Shown piece by piece: positions 9,955-17,700 of a stretch of DNA of 64,000 bases; positions within the stretch are counted from its first letter, which is position 1; the number at the start of each line of letters is the position of its first letter. This DNA comes from an uncultured Tateyamaria sp. (GTDB lineage: Bacteria > Pseudomonadota > Alphaproteobacteria > Rhodobacterales > Rhodobacteraceae). The notes beneath the pieces were generated by a model. It was given only the letters and a program-made list of their open reading frames with translations. It was not told the origin of the DNA and did not search any database. The translations under genes were made by a program, and so were the position numbers. The stretch covers positions 19,541-83,540 of the forward strand of contig NZ_CANNGP010000017.1 of assembly GCF_947504105.1 (NCBI RefSeq), in the 5' to 3' direction.

Positions 9955-11523
9955 ATGGCCCTCACAGCCCCCATGACGCGCCGCAGCGCCCTTGCCATGC
10001 TTCTGGCCAGTGCGGCCCTGCCCAAAAACGTGCTGGCACGCGACCTCGGGCAACCATTCTCGTTCGAGTGGCTCAAGGCCCGGATGGAATCCCGCTCCTG
10101 GGCACCTGACACGCCCCCGCAGCCGCTCGATACGTTCCTTCAGGATCTGACCTACGACGACTACCGCAACATCTACTTCCGGCCGAACGCCGCGAAGTGG
10201 TCGGACACCCCCCTGCCCTTCCACGTGTCGCCGTTCCACCCCGGCTGGCTGTTCCAGGACCCGGTGCAGATCCACGAGGTACACACCGGCAAATCCTACC
10301 CCATCACCTTCTCGACAGACGATTTCGAATACCGCAACGACGTTGGCGCCCGCGTACCGGAAAACGCCGAACTGCCGGGCATCGCAGGCCTCAAACTGAC
10401 GCATCCGCTGAACATGCCGGACAAGTTTGACGAAGTGGTCACCTTCCTCGGCGCCAGCTATTTCCGCGCCCTGGGCCGCGGCAACAGCTACGGCCTCTCG
10501 GCCCGCGGCCTCGCCATCAACACATGGCTGAACGGTCCCGAAGAATTCCCCCGCTTCTCCGAATTCTGGCTGGAAAAGCCCAAGGCGACGGACATGGCGC
10601 TGACAGTCTACGCAGCCCTCGACAGCGCCTCGGTCACCGGGGCCTACAAGTTCACGATCACACCCGGCGACGACACCACCATGGACGTCGAAGCAACGCT
10701 GTTCTTCCGCGAAGCGGTCCCGCAACTCGGCCTTGGCCCGCTCACCTCGATGTTCTACTTCGCCGAACACTCTGAACGGGATTTCGACGACTTCCGCCGA
10801 CAGGTGCACGACAGCGAAGCGCTCAAGATCATCCGCAAGGACGGCAACGTGATCATGCGCCCGCTCAACAACCCGCCCCGCGTGTCCAGCTCCTATTTCA
10901 ACGAACCGAACATGGCCCAGTTCGGCCTGATCCAGCGCGACCGCACCTATGAGGACTACCAGGACGCAGGCGCGCGCTACCACGACCGCCCCTCCGTGAT
11001 GATCGAGCCCCAGAACGATTGGGGACCGGGCACCGTGCGCCTGGTGGAAATCCCGGCTGAGCTTGAGATCGACGACAACATCGTTGCCTTCTGGGTGCCC
11101 CAAACCGCCCCGCAAGCGGGCGAGAGCCGCACGTACAGCTACCGTATGCACTGGGGCGACCTGCCCCCCTCAGGTGACCTTGCATGGGTGCAGGGCACGC
11201 TCGCAGGCATCGGCGGCCCGTCGGGCGTTCCGCTGGACAACCCGAACCTGCGAAAATTCGTGGTGGATTTTCAGGGAGGCGCACTCGGGTCCATGCCCGA
11301 AGACGCTGACGTGACCCCGATCATCACTCACTCCGCCGGAGAGATCGAAGGCATGGTCCTGCACAAGGTCACAGACGCCGCCGTGCCAACATGGCGCCTG
11401 TTCATCGACATCGACGGGCAGGATCACGACCTGATCGAACTCACCGCCCATGTCGCCGATGACACCCAACGGCTCTCGGAAACATGGGTCTTCCAATGGC
11501 TGCGGGACGACGCACCCACCTGA
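9955..11523 (+). CDS. opgG: Periplasmic glucan biosynthesis protein, OpgG/OpgD (MdoG) family
   Basis: A 522-residue protein of the MdoG/OpgG family, which acts in the periplasm on osmoregulated glucan backbones. A twin-arginine-like signal (TRRSALAMLLASAALPKNVLA) occupies residues about 7-28. Family features include YRNIYFRPNAAKW and FYFAEHSERDFDDFRRQVHDS, the latter resembling the conserved acidic segment. The start at 9955 follows a GAAGGAC box. OpgD is the closest alternative name because of the Tat-like signal. It is unrelated to photosynthesis and separates cycA from the replication region. Confidence 0.85.
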   Translation: MALTAPMTRRSALAMLLASAALPKNVLARDLGQPFSFEWLKARMESRSWAPDTPPQPLDTFLQDLTYDDYRNIYFRPNAAKWSDTPLPFHVSPFHPGWLFQDPVQIHEVHTGKSYPITFSTDDFEYRNDVGARVPENAELPGIAGLKLTHPLNMPDKFDEVVTFLGASYFRALGRGNSYGLSARGLAINTWLNGPEEFPRFSEFWLEKPKATDMALTVYAALDSASVTGAYKFTITPGDDTTMDVEATLFFREAVPQLGLGPLTSMFYFAEHSERDFDDFRRQVHDSEALKIIRKDGNVIMRPLNNPPRVSSSYFNEPNMAQFGLIQRDRTYEDYQDAGARYHDRPSVMIEPQNDWGPGTVRLVEIPAELEIDDNIVAFWVPQTAPQAGESRTYSYRMHWGDLPPSGDLAWVQGTLAGIGGPSGVPLDNPNLRKFVVDFQGGALGSMPEDADVTPIITHSAGEIEGMVLHKVTDAAVPTWRLFIDIDGQDHDLIELTAHVADDTQRLSETWVFQWLRDDAPT

Positions 11524-11712
11524 CGCGCGTATTGGGTTTAAGTCGCGGTTATGGAGAATACCTTTGCAAGAGCCTGTAATTCTTTGAATGGAGCCGGATG
11601 TCGGGTGTGAGCCCGAAGCGATCGATGCTGCGCTGCGGATGAACGTCTGTTTTCACGACGTGTCAGCCACGCTACATGGAACCCTGACACCGAAAGATTT
11701 GGAACTTAGCTA

Positions 11713-12378
11713 ATGCCCACTACTCACACACCCGTAACCAAGGCCATACCTCTTTTCCTGACCTCTGCGGCAAAGGAAGGTAGCAAGCTGCCATCCTATC
11801 TATTCAATTGGCAAATGCGTATACTACTAGACGCTGGTGTATCATGGGACAACTTGAACCCCGATCTGCGGGCGGCATTCCTGCTGGGCTACTATCTCGG
11901 AAACGTTCGCAACGGTGGCCACAGCCAGTTCATTGGCAATGCCCGGCACTACCATGGCGGTGATCCAGAACGATTTCTTGGTTGGGCTATGAAGGTAGCA
12001 GAGAAGTATAAGATGCCGGAAACTTTAGAAATCATGCGCGATGTACGAACTTGGATAGCCAACAATCCAAAGAAAGCGGTAGGGCTGACGGGCGCTTCAC
12101 CAAATGTTTCCCCGGAACTTAAGCCCTATGACGCGGCTTTAATGACTGCCGATACAATCGACGAAAATGCGTGGATTGATCGACTAAACACACTGCCAGG
12201 CGTCCATGCCAAAACCTTCTTGCATGAAAGTGGCTACAAGAATGGATACATACGTTTTCCGGCTATTTTTTCCGAGATCGAAGAAGTTCGATTTCTCGCT
12301 ACTTTTGACGCAACGGCGATTGTTCCACACGAAACCTTCGAAGAAGAAGTGAAGTCGGCTGCGGCAGCCTGTCTCTAA
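11713..12378 (+). CDS. DUF4375/DMP19-like hypothetical protein
   Basis: A 221-residue cytoplasmic protein. The segment VRNGGHSQFIGNARHY resembles the NGGFxQFxxN signature of the DMP19/DUF4375 family, whose function is poorly known. It is clearly AT-richer than its neighbours and uses more A/T-ending codons, which suggests separate acquisition. No clear Shine-Dalgarno precedes the ATG. The 189-bp gap upstream and 150-bp gap downstream show nothing I recognise. Confidence 0.6.
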   Translation: MPTTHTPVTKAIPLFLTSAAKEGSKLPSYLFNWQMRILLDAGVSWDNLNPDLRAAFLLGYYLGNVRNGGHSQFIGNARHYHGGDPERFLGWAMKVAEKYKMPETLEIMRDVRTWIANNPKKAVGLTGASPNVSPELKPYDAALMTADTIDENAWIDRLNTLPGVHAKTFLHESGYKNGYIRFPAIFSEIEEVRFLATFDATAIVPHETFEEEVKSAAAACL

Positions 12379-12528
12379 TCTTCAACTGGCGATCAACGAC
12401 ATGCCTCTAAAGCAGACGTTCATTCGTCAACAGGTTATGGCCGCTTCGTCCCGCATACCCGACCTTTGAGCACCCTATTTAACCAGGACAAAGCCTAAGC
12501 CTTGAAGCGCATCACGATGCGCCCCACC

Positions 12529-13030
12529 CTACCCCAACATCGGCAAATCCGTCGGCTCAGGCCACGCGCCTGCCGCCGTCAACATCCCGTGTATCTGTCC
12601 ACGGTGATGCGTCTGGTGATTGAACAGATGCGCAAAACACACCGCCGCCGGTTTCTCAACACGCGTGTCCCCTCCCCCAGGATACCACGCGACCACACCT
12701 TCCAAATCGGATGATGCAAGACCTTCGGCCCAAGCCGTCACTTCCGCATCCCGCTCCACGCGCAATCCTTTGAACGCGTCCCAATCTCGCGGCGCCTCCA
12801 AAGACACAGGTACGCTCAGCTCAGGCCGCACATCCCCGGCAAAGCGGGCCAACCACAGCGCATCATCCCACAGCAAATGATTGAAAGTGGCCGCAATAGA
12901 GCCAAAAAAAGCCCCCCCAATCCTGCCACCGCTCCGCATCACTCAACGTGTTCGCTGCCGCCACAAGCGACCCGTTCTGCCACGCATTGTACCGCGCCAT
13001 CAGCCGCAGATGCTCCAACATTTCAATCAT
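12529..13030 (-). pseudogene. DinB-family protein, frameshifted
   Basis: Four-helix DinB/YfiT-type protein split by a frameshift. The N-terminal part (MIEMLEHLRLMARYNAWQNG, from the ATG at 13030) and the C-terminal part (FFGSIAATFNHLLWDDALWL, then HLFNHQTHHRGQIHGML with the metal-site histidines) are in different frames. They join cleanly if one G is removed from the 7-C/7-G run at 12912-12918. This is either a real pseudogene, a phase-variable homopolymer, or a sequencing error. The start overlaps the stop of the upstream small membrane protein (ATGA). Confidence 0.75.
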
Positions 13031-13278
13031 GCACCAATACACTTGTTAGTCAGAAGAACCCAAAGTGCAGCAGCCAAAAATGCAGACGTCATGCTTACCC
13101 ACAATTCCAGAGTAGGCTTTGCGGATTGTTCGGGTGAGAACCCCAGAAACACGCGAAGCATTTCGAAGGCACTCAAGTGTTTACCGCGCAAGACCAGAAA
13201 CGATCTAACCAATACCCCAAACAGGAAAATCACGAAGGGCCAAGCAGCCGTTTCACGGATACATTCTAAAAACGTCAT
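13027..13278 (-). CDS. Small membrane protein of unknown function, coupled to replicase
   Basis: An 83-residue protein with two hydrophobic segments (PFVIFLFGVLVRSFLVL and LWVSMTSAFLAAALWVLL). I do not recognise the family. The ATG at 13278 overlaps the replicase stop, and its own stop overlaps the dinB start, so the three genes look translationally coupled. Such coupling suggests it is a genuine gene and possibly linked to plasmid maintenance, but that is inference. Confidence 0.6.
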   Translation of the reverse strand: MTFLECIRETAAWPFVIFLFGVLVRSFLVLRGKHLSAFEMLRVFLGFSPEQSAKPTLELWVSMTSAFLAAALWVLLTNKCIGA

Positions 13279-13958
13279 ACGATCACCCGCACCTCGCTCA
13301 CATCGCCATCCACTTCGCGACACGCCGCCAGCACGCGCCGCTCCAGATGCGTCTGCACATAGGCCCCGTGAAAGCGCGACGGCGCCCGCAGGGTCAACCG
13401 CCCCCCTGCCCGCTCAACCCGCTCCAGCCCCGCAATCCACGACGCGTACACGCCAGCATCCTCAGCATGCAGAACCGCCTGGGCCAAGGACCACTCCGTC
13501 CCCTTCGACACATCCGGGGCAACCACGGCCCCTTTCACGGGCAAAGGCACCACTTTCGGCGCCTCCTCCTCCGCAGCCCCCATACGCAACTCAAAATCTG
13601 GCCCCACGGCCACCCAATACGCTTCCGTATCAACCAGCACACGCTCCAGATCCAACCCATGCTCGGACACACGGCCCCGCGCACCCTGCCGCTTCACGAC
13701 CAACCAGCCCCGCGCCCGCAGCAACGCCATCTCGCGCTTCACCGTCCGCTCATCCACGGACCACAGTCGCGCAATCTCGCGCTGGCCCACGGCCAGCTCG
13801 TCCCGCGCCCAGTTGTAGCGCGCCGTGATCAGTGTCATCAGCCGCAGAACGCGCCGCTGCTCATGCTTGCCCTGCGCCAACGCGAACGCACCCAAGGCTG
13901 TCAGAATATCGTATTTGCGCGCAGACGCGCCCCGGCCCACTGGCCTCAGCGTTTGCAT
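13275..13958 (-). CDS. DnaA-like plasmid replication initiator
   Basis: A protein of about 227 residues. The N-terminus (ARKYDILTALGAFALAQ) leads into a winged-helix/HTH region (about residues 55-90: GQREIARLWSVDERTVKREM). The C-terminal region (about 155-227) resembles DnaA domain I: YASWIAGLERVER then LRAPSRFHGAYVQTHL. This is the architecture of DnaA-like replicases of Roseobacter-group plasmids. The start at 13958 has a GAGG box 8-9 bases upstream; in-frame ATGs at 13970 and 14012 are alternatives. It is transcribed away from parAB, with an origin-like gap between. Confidence 0.8.
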   Translation of the reverse strand: MQTLRPVGRGASARKYDILTALGAFALAQGKHEQRRVLRLMTLITARYNWARDELAVGQREIARLWSVDERTVKREMALLRARGWLVVKRQGARGRVSEHGLDLERVLVDTEAYWVAVGPDFELRMGAAEEEAPKVVPLPVKGAVVAPDVSKGTEWSLAQAVLHAEDAGVYASWIAGLERVERAGGRLTLRAPSRFHGAYVQTHLERRVLAACREVDGDVSEVRVIV

Positions 13959-14095
13959 CACTGCCCTCATTTTCTTTGAATGGTCCGGGCTGCCCCGAAC
14001 AACACCTGCCAACGGTGGGTTTCCCCGCGGTTCTGGCCGCTTTTCCGTCTCTGCCCCTGATTTGCGTCCGAAGCTGCGATTCTGTCAAGGGTGGA

Positions 14096-14104
14096 TGTGG
14101 ATAA
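14096..14104 (-). promoter_or_regulatory. DnaA box
   Basis: TGTGGATAA, the reverse complement of the DnaA-box consensus TTATCCACA, lies in the replicase-parA gap. Only one perfect copy is seen, so its role in initiation is inferred. Confidence 0.55.
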
Positions 14105-14312
14105 CCTCTCAGACCGAAACCAATTTCAAAAGAAAAGCAGGTTTATATGGTATTGGGGGACATACAGTTTGTCCCCTATTCCAGCCCTTTTGTCACCCAA
14201 TAGATGGCGGAAGGCAAAAACTGTCCCCCCAAATCTGGTCGGTCAACACGAGGGGCGGGTCCATCACAGAATCACAACGATTGCCCCGGCTTCCATGACG
14301 CAACGCCCGATC

Positions 14313-14328
14313 TGTCCCCGCGGGGACA
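14313..14328. repeat. 16-bp palindrome copy 1 (parS-like)
   Basis: Perfect TGTCCCCGCGGGGACA upstream of parA. The flank CGATC on its left gives, on the other strand, the extended GACAGATCG form seen at other copies. Confidence 0.85.
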
Positions 14329-14416
14329 ACCATATTCCCCTTTTGCTTTTTCCGCAAAATCAGCGTAAATCTGGAAATGAGCAGAATTAGCGTCCCCACG
14401 GGGCCAAAAAACCACC

Positions 14417-14432
14417 TGTCCCCGCGGGGACA
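14417..14432. repeat. 16-bp palindrome copy 2 (parS-like, parA operator)
   Basis: Perfect copy 16 bp upstream of the parA ATG and 104 bp from copy 1. A degenerate 14-bp relative (GTCCCCACGGGGCC, two mismatches) lies at 14392-14405. The position would let ParA or ParB autorepress parAB. Confidence 0.85.
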
Positions 14433-14448
14433 AACGTACAGGCAGCGC

Positions 14449-15753
14449 ATGTTCACGCACACAGACCTCGCCCAACTCCAGGCGCAATCCCTCAAAATGC
14501 AGGGCTTCATCCGCCAGCAAACCTACTCTCCCGAGAACGAAAAAACGCTTCGCCGCTTCTCAAGCTGGGAGGTGGCGGAACTCATTTTCAAAGCCAACCA
14601 GAGTACCCTGCGCGGCCGCCTCGGCGCCGACCCCTCCCTGCCCCAAGGCATCGTCGAAGAAGACGGTCGCCAGCGCTGGTACACGCTCGACGAAATCAAC
14701 GAGTTGCGCCGTCGCATCAAGGTGAACCGCAAATCGCTCATGCCCCACCGTCCTGCGAACAAGCGCGCCATCCGGGCCGCCATCGCCAATTTCAAAGGGG
14801 GCGCGGGCAAGTCCACAACAGCCCTCCACTTCGCCCACGCCGCCGCTCTCGACGGCTACCGCGTGCTCTGCGTCGACTTCGACCCACAAGCCACGCTCAG
14901 CCACTCCATGGGCCTCAGCGACGTGGCCGAGGAATACACCGTCTGGGGCATCATGGCCCGCGATCTGGGGCACGAAACCGATCGCATGAACTCGGCCCTG
15001 CGTGGCGCGGAATCCGGCACCGCCCTGCCCCAGCGCAAACTGCCCGCCGCCATCACCGACATGGGGCTGAACGACCTGCGCGCGTCGGACTTCATCAAGC
15101 CCACGAACTGGCCCACAATCGATATCGTGCCAAGTTGCGCCAACGCCGCCTTTGTCGAATTTGCCTCCGCCCAATATCGCCACATCAACCCCGAATGGTC
15201 CTTCTTCGCCGCCGTCTCGCGCTTCCTCGACCAGATCGCGCCCGACACCTATGACCTCATCCTCTTCGACTGTCCGCCCGCCATCGGCTACCAGTCCATG
15301 AACGCGGTCTTCGCGGCTGACGTGCTCTATATCCCCTCCGGCCCCGGCTACTGGGAATACGACTCAACCACGTCTTTCATCGGCCAGCTTTCTGAAGCGC
15401 TCGAAGATCTCAGCCGCTTCAACGGCCTTGTCCCCGCGGGGACAATGACCCTGCCCAAGACCTTCCTCGACCTGCGCTTCCTGCTCACCCGCTATGAACC
15501 GGGCAACGAACTCCATCGCGCCATGCAGGGCGCGTTCCAGAAAGTCTTCGGCGATCGCGTCTGCGAACACCCGATCGAAATGACCCGCGCTGTCGAACAA
15601 TCCGGGCGGTTCCTGAGCAGTATCTACGAAATGGACTACCGCGACATGACCCGCGAAACTTGGCGGCGCGCCCGCGCCTCGTTTGACCGGGCCTATGAAG
15701 AATTCAAAACGAACCTGGGAACAGCCTGGGACCAATTGGAGGATGAGGCATGA
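14449..15753 (+). CDS. parA: Plasmid partition ATPase ParA (RepA-like)
   Basis: A type Ia partition ATPase of 434 residues. A DNA-binding N-terminal region with a MerR-like helix-turn-helix (about 37-90: SSWEVAELIFKANQSTLRGR) precedes a deviant Walker A box KGGAGKS at about 116-122. VDFDPQAT and LFDCPPAIGYQS follow as further P-loop motifs. ParA moves ParB-bound plasmid copies over the nucleoid, and the N-terminus usually autoregulates. The ATG at 14449 was chosen over a longer frame from 14377. One palindrome copy (15429-15444) lies within the gene. The stop overlaps the parB start (ATGA). Confidence 0.93.
   Translation: MFTHTDLAQLQAQSLKMQGFIRQQTYSPENEKTLRRFSSWEVAELIFKANQSTLRGRLGADPSLPQGIVEEDGRQRWYTLDEINELRRRIKVNRKSLMPHRPANKRAIRAAIANFKGGAGKSTTALHFAHAAALDGYRVLCVDFDPQATLSHSMGLSDVAEEYTVWGIMARDLGHETDRMNSALRGAESGTALPQRKLPAAITDMGLNDLRASDFIKPTNWPTIDIVPSCANAAFVEFASAQYRHINPEWSFFAAVSRFLDQIAPDTYDLILFDCPPAIGYQSMNAVFAADVLYIPSGPGYWEYDSTTSFIGQLSEALEDLSRFNGLVPAGTMTLPKTFLDLRFLLTRYEPGNELHRAMQGAFQKVFGDRVCEHPIEMTRAVEQSGRFLSSIYEMDYRDMTRETWRRARASFDRAYEEFKTNLGTAWDQLEDEA
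15429..15444. repeat. 16-bp palindrome copy 3, inside parA
   Basis: Perfect copy read in frame as Val-Pro-Ala-Gly-Thr within parA. Confidence 0.85.
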
Positions 15754-16799
15754 GCAAACGCCGCGTATTCGACATCGACTTCGAGCCCGAAGAGGCGGCA
15801 GAGGTCCCTGCCCCAGCCGAGGAACCGACGCGCCGTGGACCTATGGCTGCGGCCATTTCTGAGAACGCTACGGCGCTCAGTGAACGCCACACGGCAGAGG
15901 CTGAAATCCGTGCCGAGAATGACCGTCTCGCCCACGAATATGTGTCTCTAAAAAGGGATGGAGCGATTGTGGCGCGCGTTCCCCTCGGGGACGTGGCGAT
16001 GCAAAAGCTGACCCGCGACCGCAGCACGAACCGCGACCCGGACCTAGAAGAACTCAAAACCTCCATCCGCGATCTCGGCCTGTCGAACCCAATCCAGGTC
16101 GAAGACACCGGCGACGGTTACGAACTGATCCAGGGCTTCCGCCGTCTCAGCGCCTATAGATCTCTCTACGAGGAAACAGGAGACGACAAATATGCCTCCA
16201 TCCCCGCCGTCCTCGTGGCCAAGGGCGAGGCGCTCGAAAAACTCTACCGCCGCATGGTCGATGAAAACATGGTGCGACGTGACATCTCGTTCGCCGAAAT
16301 GGGCCAGCTTGCCGCCAGCTATGCCCGCCAGATGGATCTGGAATTGAACGATGCTATCGCCGTTCTTTTTGCCTCTGCCGGACGACAAAAGCGTCACTAC
16401 ATAGGCAGTTTCAGTCTCTTGATGGACAAACTGGGATCCCGCCTTCAGTTCCCCGAAGCGATCCCCCGCGCCCTTGGTCTGAAGCTGATCAAGGCGCTGG
16501 AAGAACAACCGCGCACCGCACAGCAACTCAACGTCCTGTTGGAGCATCAAAAGCCCAATGATGCGGTGGCTGAGTTGGCAGTGTTGAACAAGGTTGTGGC
16601 CCCCAAACCGGTCAGTGAGCAAGCTGCCCCCTCGACCTCCTCCAAGACCACGATCAAGCTGAACCGCAAGGCTGGTGCGGTGAAGGTCATTGGGGCCAAG
16701 GGCAAGATTGAATTGCAGATGAACCGCGACTTCGGTTCAGTGGATCCGCGCAAGCTTGAGGCGGCGGTTCGGGCATTGCTTGACCAACTCGATCTGTAA
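15750..16799 (+). CDS. parB: Plasmid partition protein ParB (RepB-like)
   Basis: A centromere-binding protein of 349 residues. The ParB/Srx N-terminal domain (about 78-180) is recognised by TNRDPDLEELKTSIRDLGL, then NPIQVE and the GYELIQGFRRLSAYR box. A HTH region follows (ISFAEMGQLAASYARQM to GRQKRHYIGSFSLL). It probably binds the 16-bp palindromes clustered around it, which is inference. A degenerate palindrome relative (TTCCCCTCGGGGAC) is at 15979-15992. It overlaps parA by 4 bases and converges on bchO. Confidence 0.92.
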   Translation: MSKRRVFDIDFEPEEAAEVPAPAEEPTRRGPMAAAISENATALSERHTAEAEIRAENDRLAHEYVSLKRDGAIVARVPLGDVAMQKLTRDRSTNRDPDLEELKTSIRDLGLSNPIQVEDTGDGYELIQGFRRLSAYRSLYEETGDDKYASIPAVLVAKGEALEKLYRRMVDENMVRRDISFAEMGQLAASYARQMDLELNDAIAVLFASAGRQKRHYIGSFSLLMDKLGSRLQFPEAIPRALGLKLIKALEEQPRTAQQLNVLLEHQKPNDAVAELAVLNKVVAPKPVSEQAAPSTSSKTTIKLNRKAGAVKVIGAKGKIELQMNRDFGSVDPRKLEAAVRALLDQLDL

Positions 16800-16801
16800 T
16801 C

Positions 16802-16817
16802 TGTCCCCGCGGGGACA
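16802..16817. repeat. 16-bp palindrome copy 4, between parB and bchO
   Basis: Perfect copy filling the 25-bp gap between the convergent parB and bchO stops. It continues as GACAGAT, like five others. Confidence 0.85.
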
Positions 16818-16824
16818 GATGCCG

Positions 16825-17697
16825 CTAATCCAGTTCTTTTGTGATGATATCGGTGATCAATCTCACAAAGCTTTCGGGGTCTTCCTCGTGCGCCAGATGA
16901 CCCAGTTCCGCAAAGTGATGCAGTGTGGCATTGCGCATCCGAGATGCGGCTTTCTCCGACACGTCTGGCGGCACGGTTGTATCTTTTTCACCGACGATGA
17001 AATGGACGGTAGATGGATGGTCCGGCAGTCGGGAAAGAAGCGGGTCCAACGCCCATTGCGCCATCATCAAAAGCGTGCCGTCGACATGGTTTCTATCACC
17101 GACCAAGCGGCGATAGAGATCCAGCCCCTCAGCATCCAGATCAGAGCCTGTTGAGCCAATGAGAGTCTTGATCCGTTCGGGATTAGACGACGCGCCAGAG
17201 AACAGAGACGCGGTGAACGGCAGTACCGCCAATGCCTTGGCCATCACTGGAAATAGAAATCCGGCCAGCCCCTTGAACTGCGCCAAGGCGGCGTTGATCC
17301 CGATCACCAGTGGTGCGTGTCCCCGCGGGGACAGATCGTTTTCAGCCAGTCGCAGGGCAATGGCTGCCCCTGCTGAATGGCCGATGATTGCGTCCGGAGT
17401 CCATCCCTCTTGGGCGCACAGCTTGCCAATGTCTTTGGCCATCCGATCAAGCCCGCAACGATGCCGCGCGCCAAGCTGTGTGAACCCTTGTCCCGGCAGG
17501 TCCAATGCGACCACGTGGTGGTTCTGTGCGAGCGCTGGAATGAGGGCTCGGTAGGAGTGCGTCGACCCGCCAGCGCCATGCAGCATCAACACCGTTTTGC
17601 CGACGCCGCTTTCCTGAATATGCCAACGATGCACGGGTCCTTGTCCCCGCCGGGACAGATCGGAGTTGGGCCATGTAAGGATGTGCGCCCAGTCCAT
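16825..17697 (-). CDS. bchO: BchO, alpha/beta hydrolase of the Mg-chelatase operon
   Basis: An alpha/beta-hydrolase-fold protein of 290 residues encoded next to bchD and bchI in many purple bacteria. Its precise role in Mg insertion is unproven. Visible features are the oxyanion region LHGAGGSTHSYRAL, the nucleophile elbow GHSAGAAIALRLAE and a late acid/His region (GEKDTTVPP, GHLAHEEDPESF). Two palindrome copies are inside: 17318-17333 (read LSPRGH) and 17642-17657 (read LSRRGQ near the N-terminus). It begins 4 bases after the bchD stop. Confidence 0.9.
   Translation of the reverse strand: MDWAHILTWPNSDLSRRGQGPVHRWHIQESGVGKTVLMLHGAGGSTHSYRALIPALAQNHHVVALDLPGQGFTQLGARHRCGLDRMAKDIGKLCAQEGWTPDAIIGHSAGAAIALRLAENDLSPRGHAPLVIGINAALAQFKGLAGFLFPVMAKALAVLPFTASLFSGASSNPERIKTLIGSTGSDLDAEGLDLYRRLVGDRNHVDGTLLMMAQWALDPLLSRLPDHPSTVHFIVGEKDTTVPPDVSEKAASRMRNATLHHFAELGHLAHEEDPESFVRLITDIITKELD
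17318..17333. repeat. 16-bp palindrome copy 5, inside bchO
   Basis: Perfect copy, read in a third frame (Leu-Ser-Pro-Arg-Gly-His) in bchO. Flanked by GACAGATCG. Confidence 0.85.
17642..17657. repeat. 16-bp palindrome copy 6 (one mismatch), inside bchO
   Basis: TGTCCCCGCCGGGACA, one change from the palindrome, near the bchO N-terminus. Flanked by GACAGATCGG. Confidence 0.75.
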
Positions 17698-17700
17698 GTT

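Larger units (their letters stand above)
13959..14448. other. Putative replication origin and par promoter region
   Basis: A non-coding gap of about 490 bp between the divergent replicase and parA. It contains an AT-richer stretch at about 14100-14160, one perfect DnaA box, two perfect and one degenerate copy of the 16-bp palindrome, an everted pair GGGGACA-N7-TGTCCCC (14156-14176) and a lone TGTCCCC half-site (14222-14228). Position and content fit an oriV plus operator for parAB. No iterons longer than these sites were seen. Confidence 0.65.

Noticed and set aside
12881..13828. 315-residue plus-strand Pro/Arg-rich frame
   Set aside because: Lies opposite dinB, the membrane protein and the replicase; the composition is typical of an antisense frame in GC-rich DNA.
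15979..15992. TTCCCCTCGGGGAC in parB as another palindrome copy
   Set aside because: Two mismatches in 14 bases, including the central position; kept only as a weak relative.
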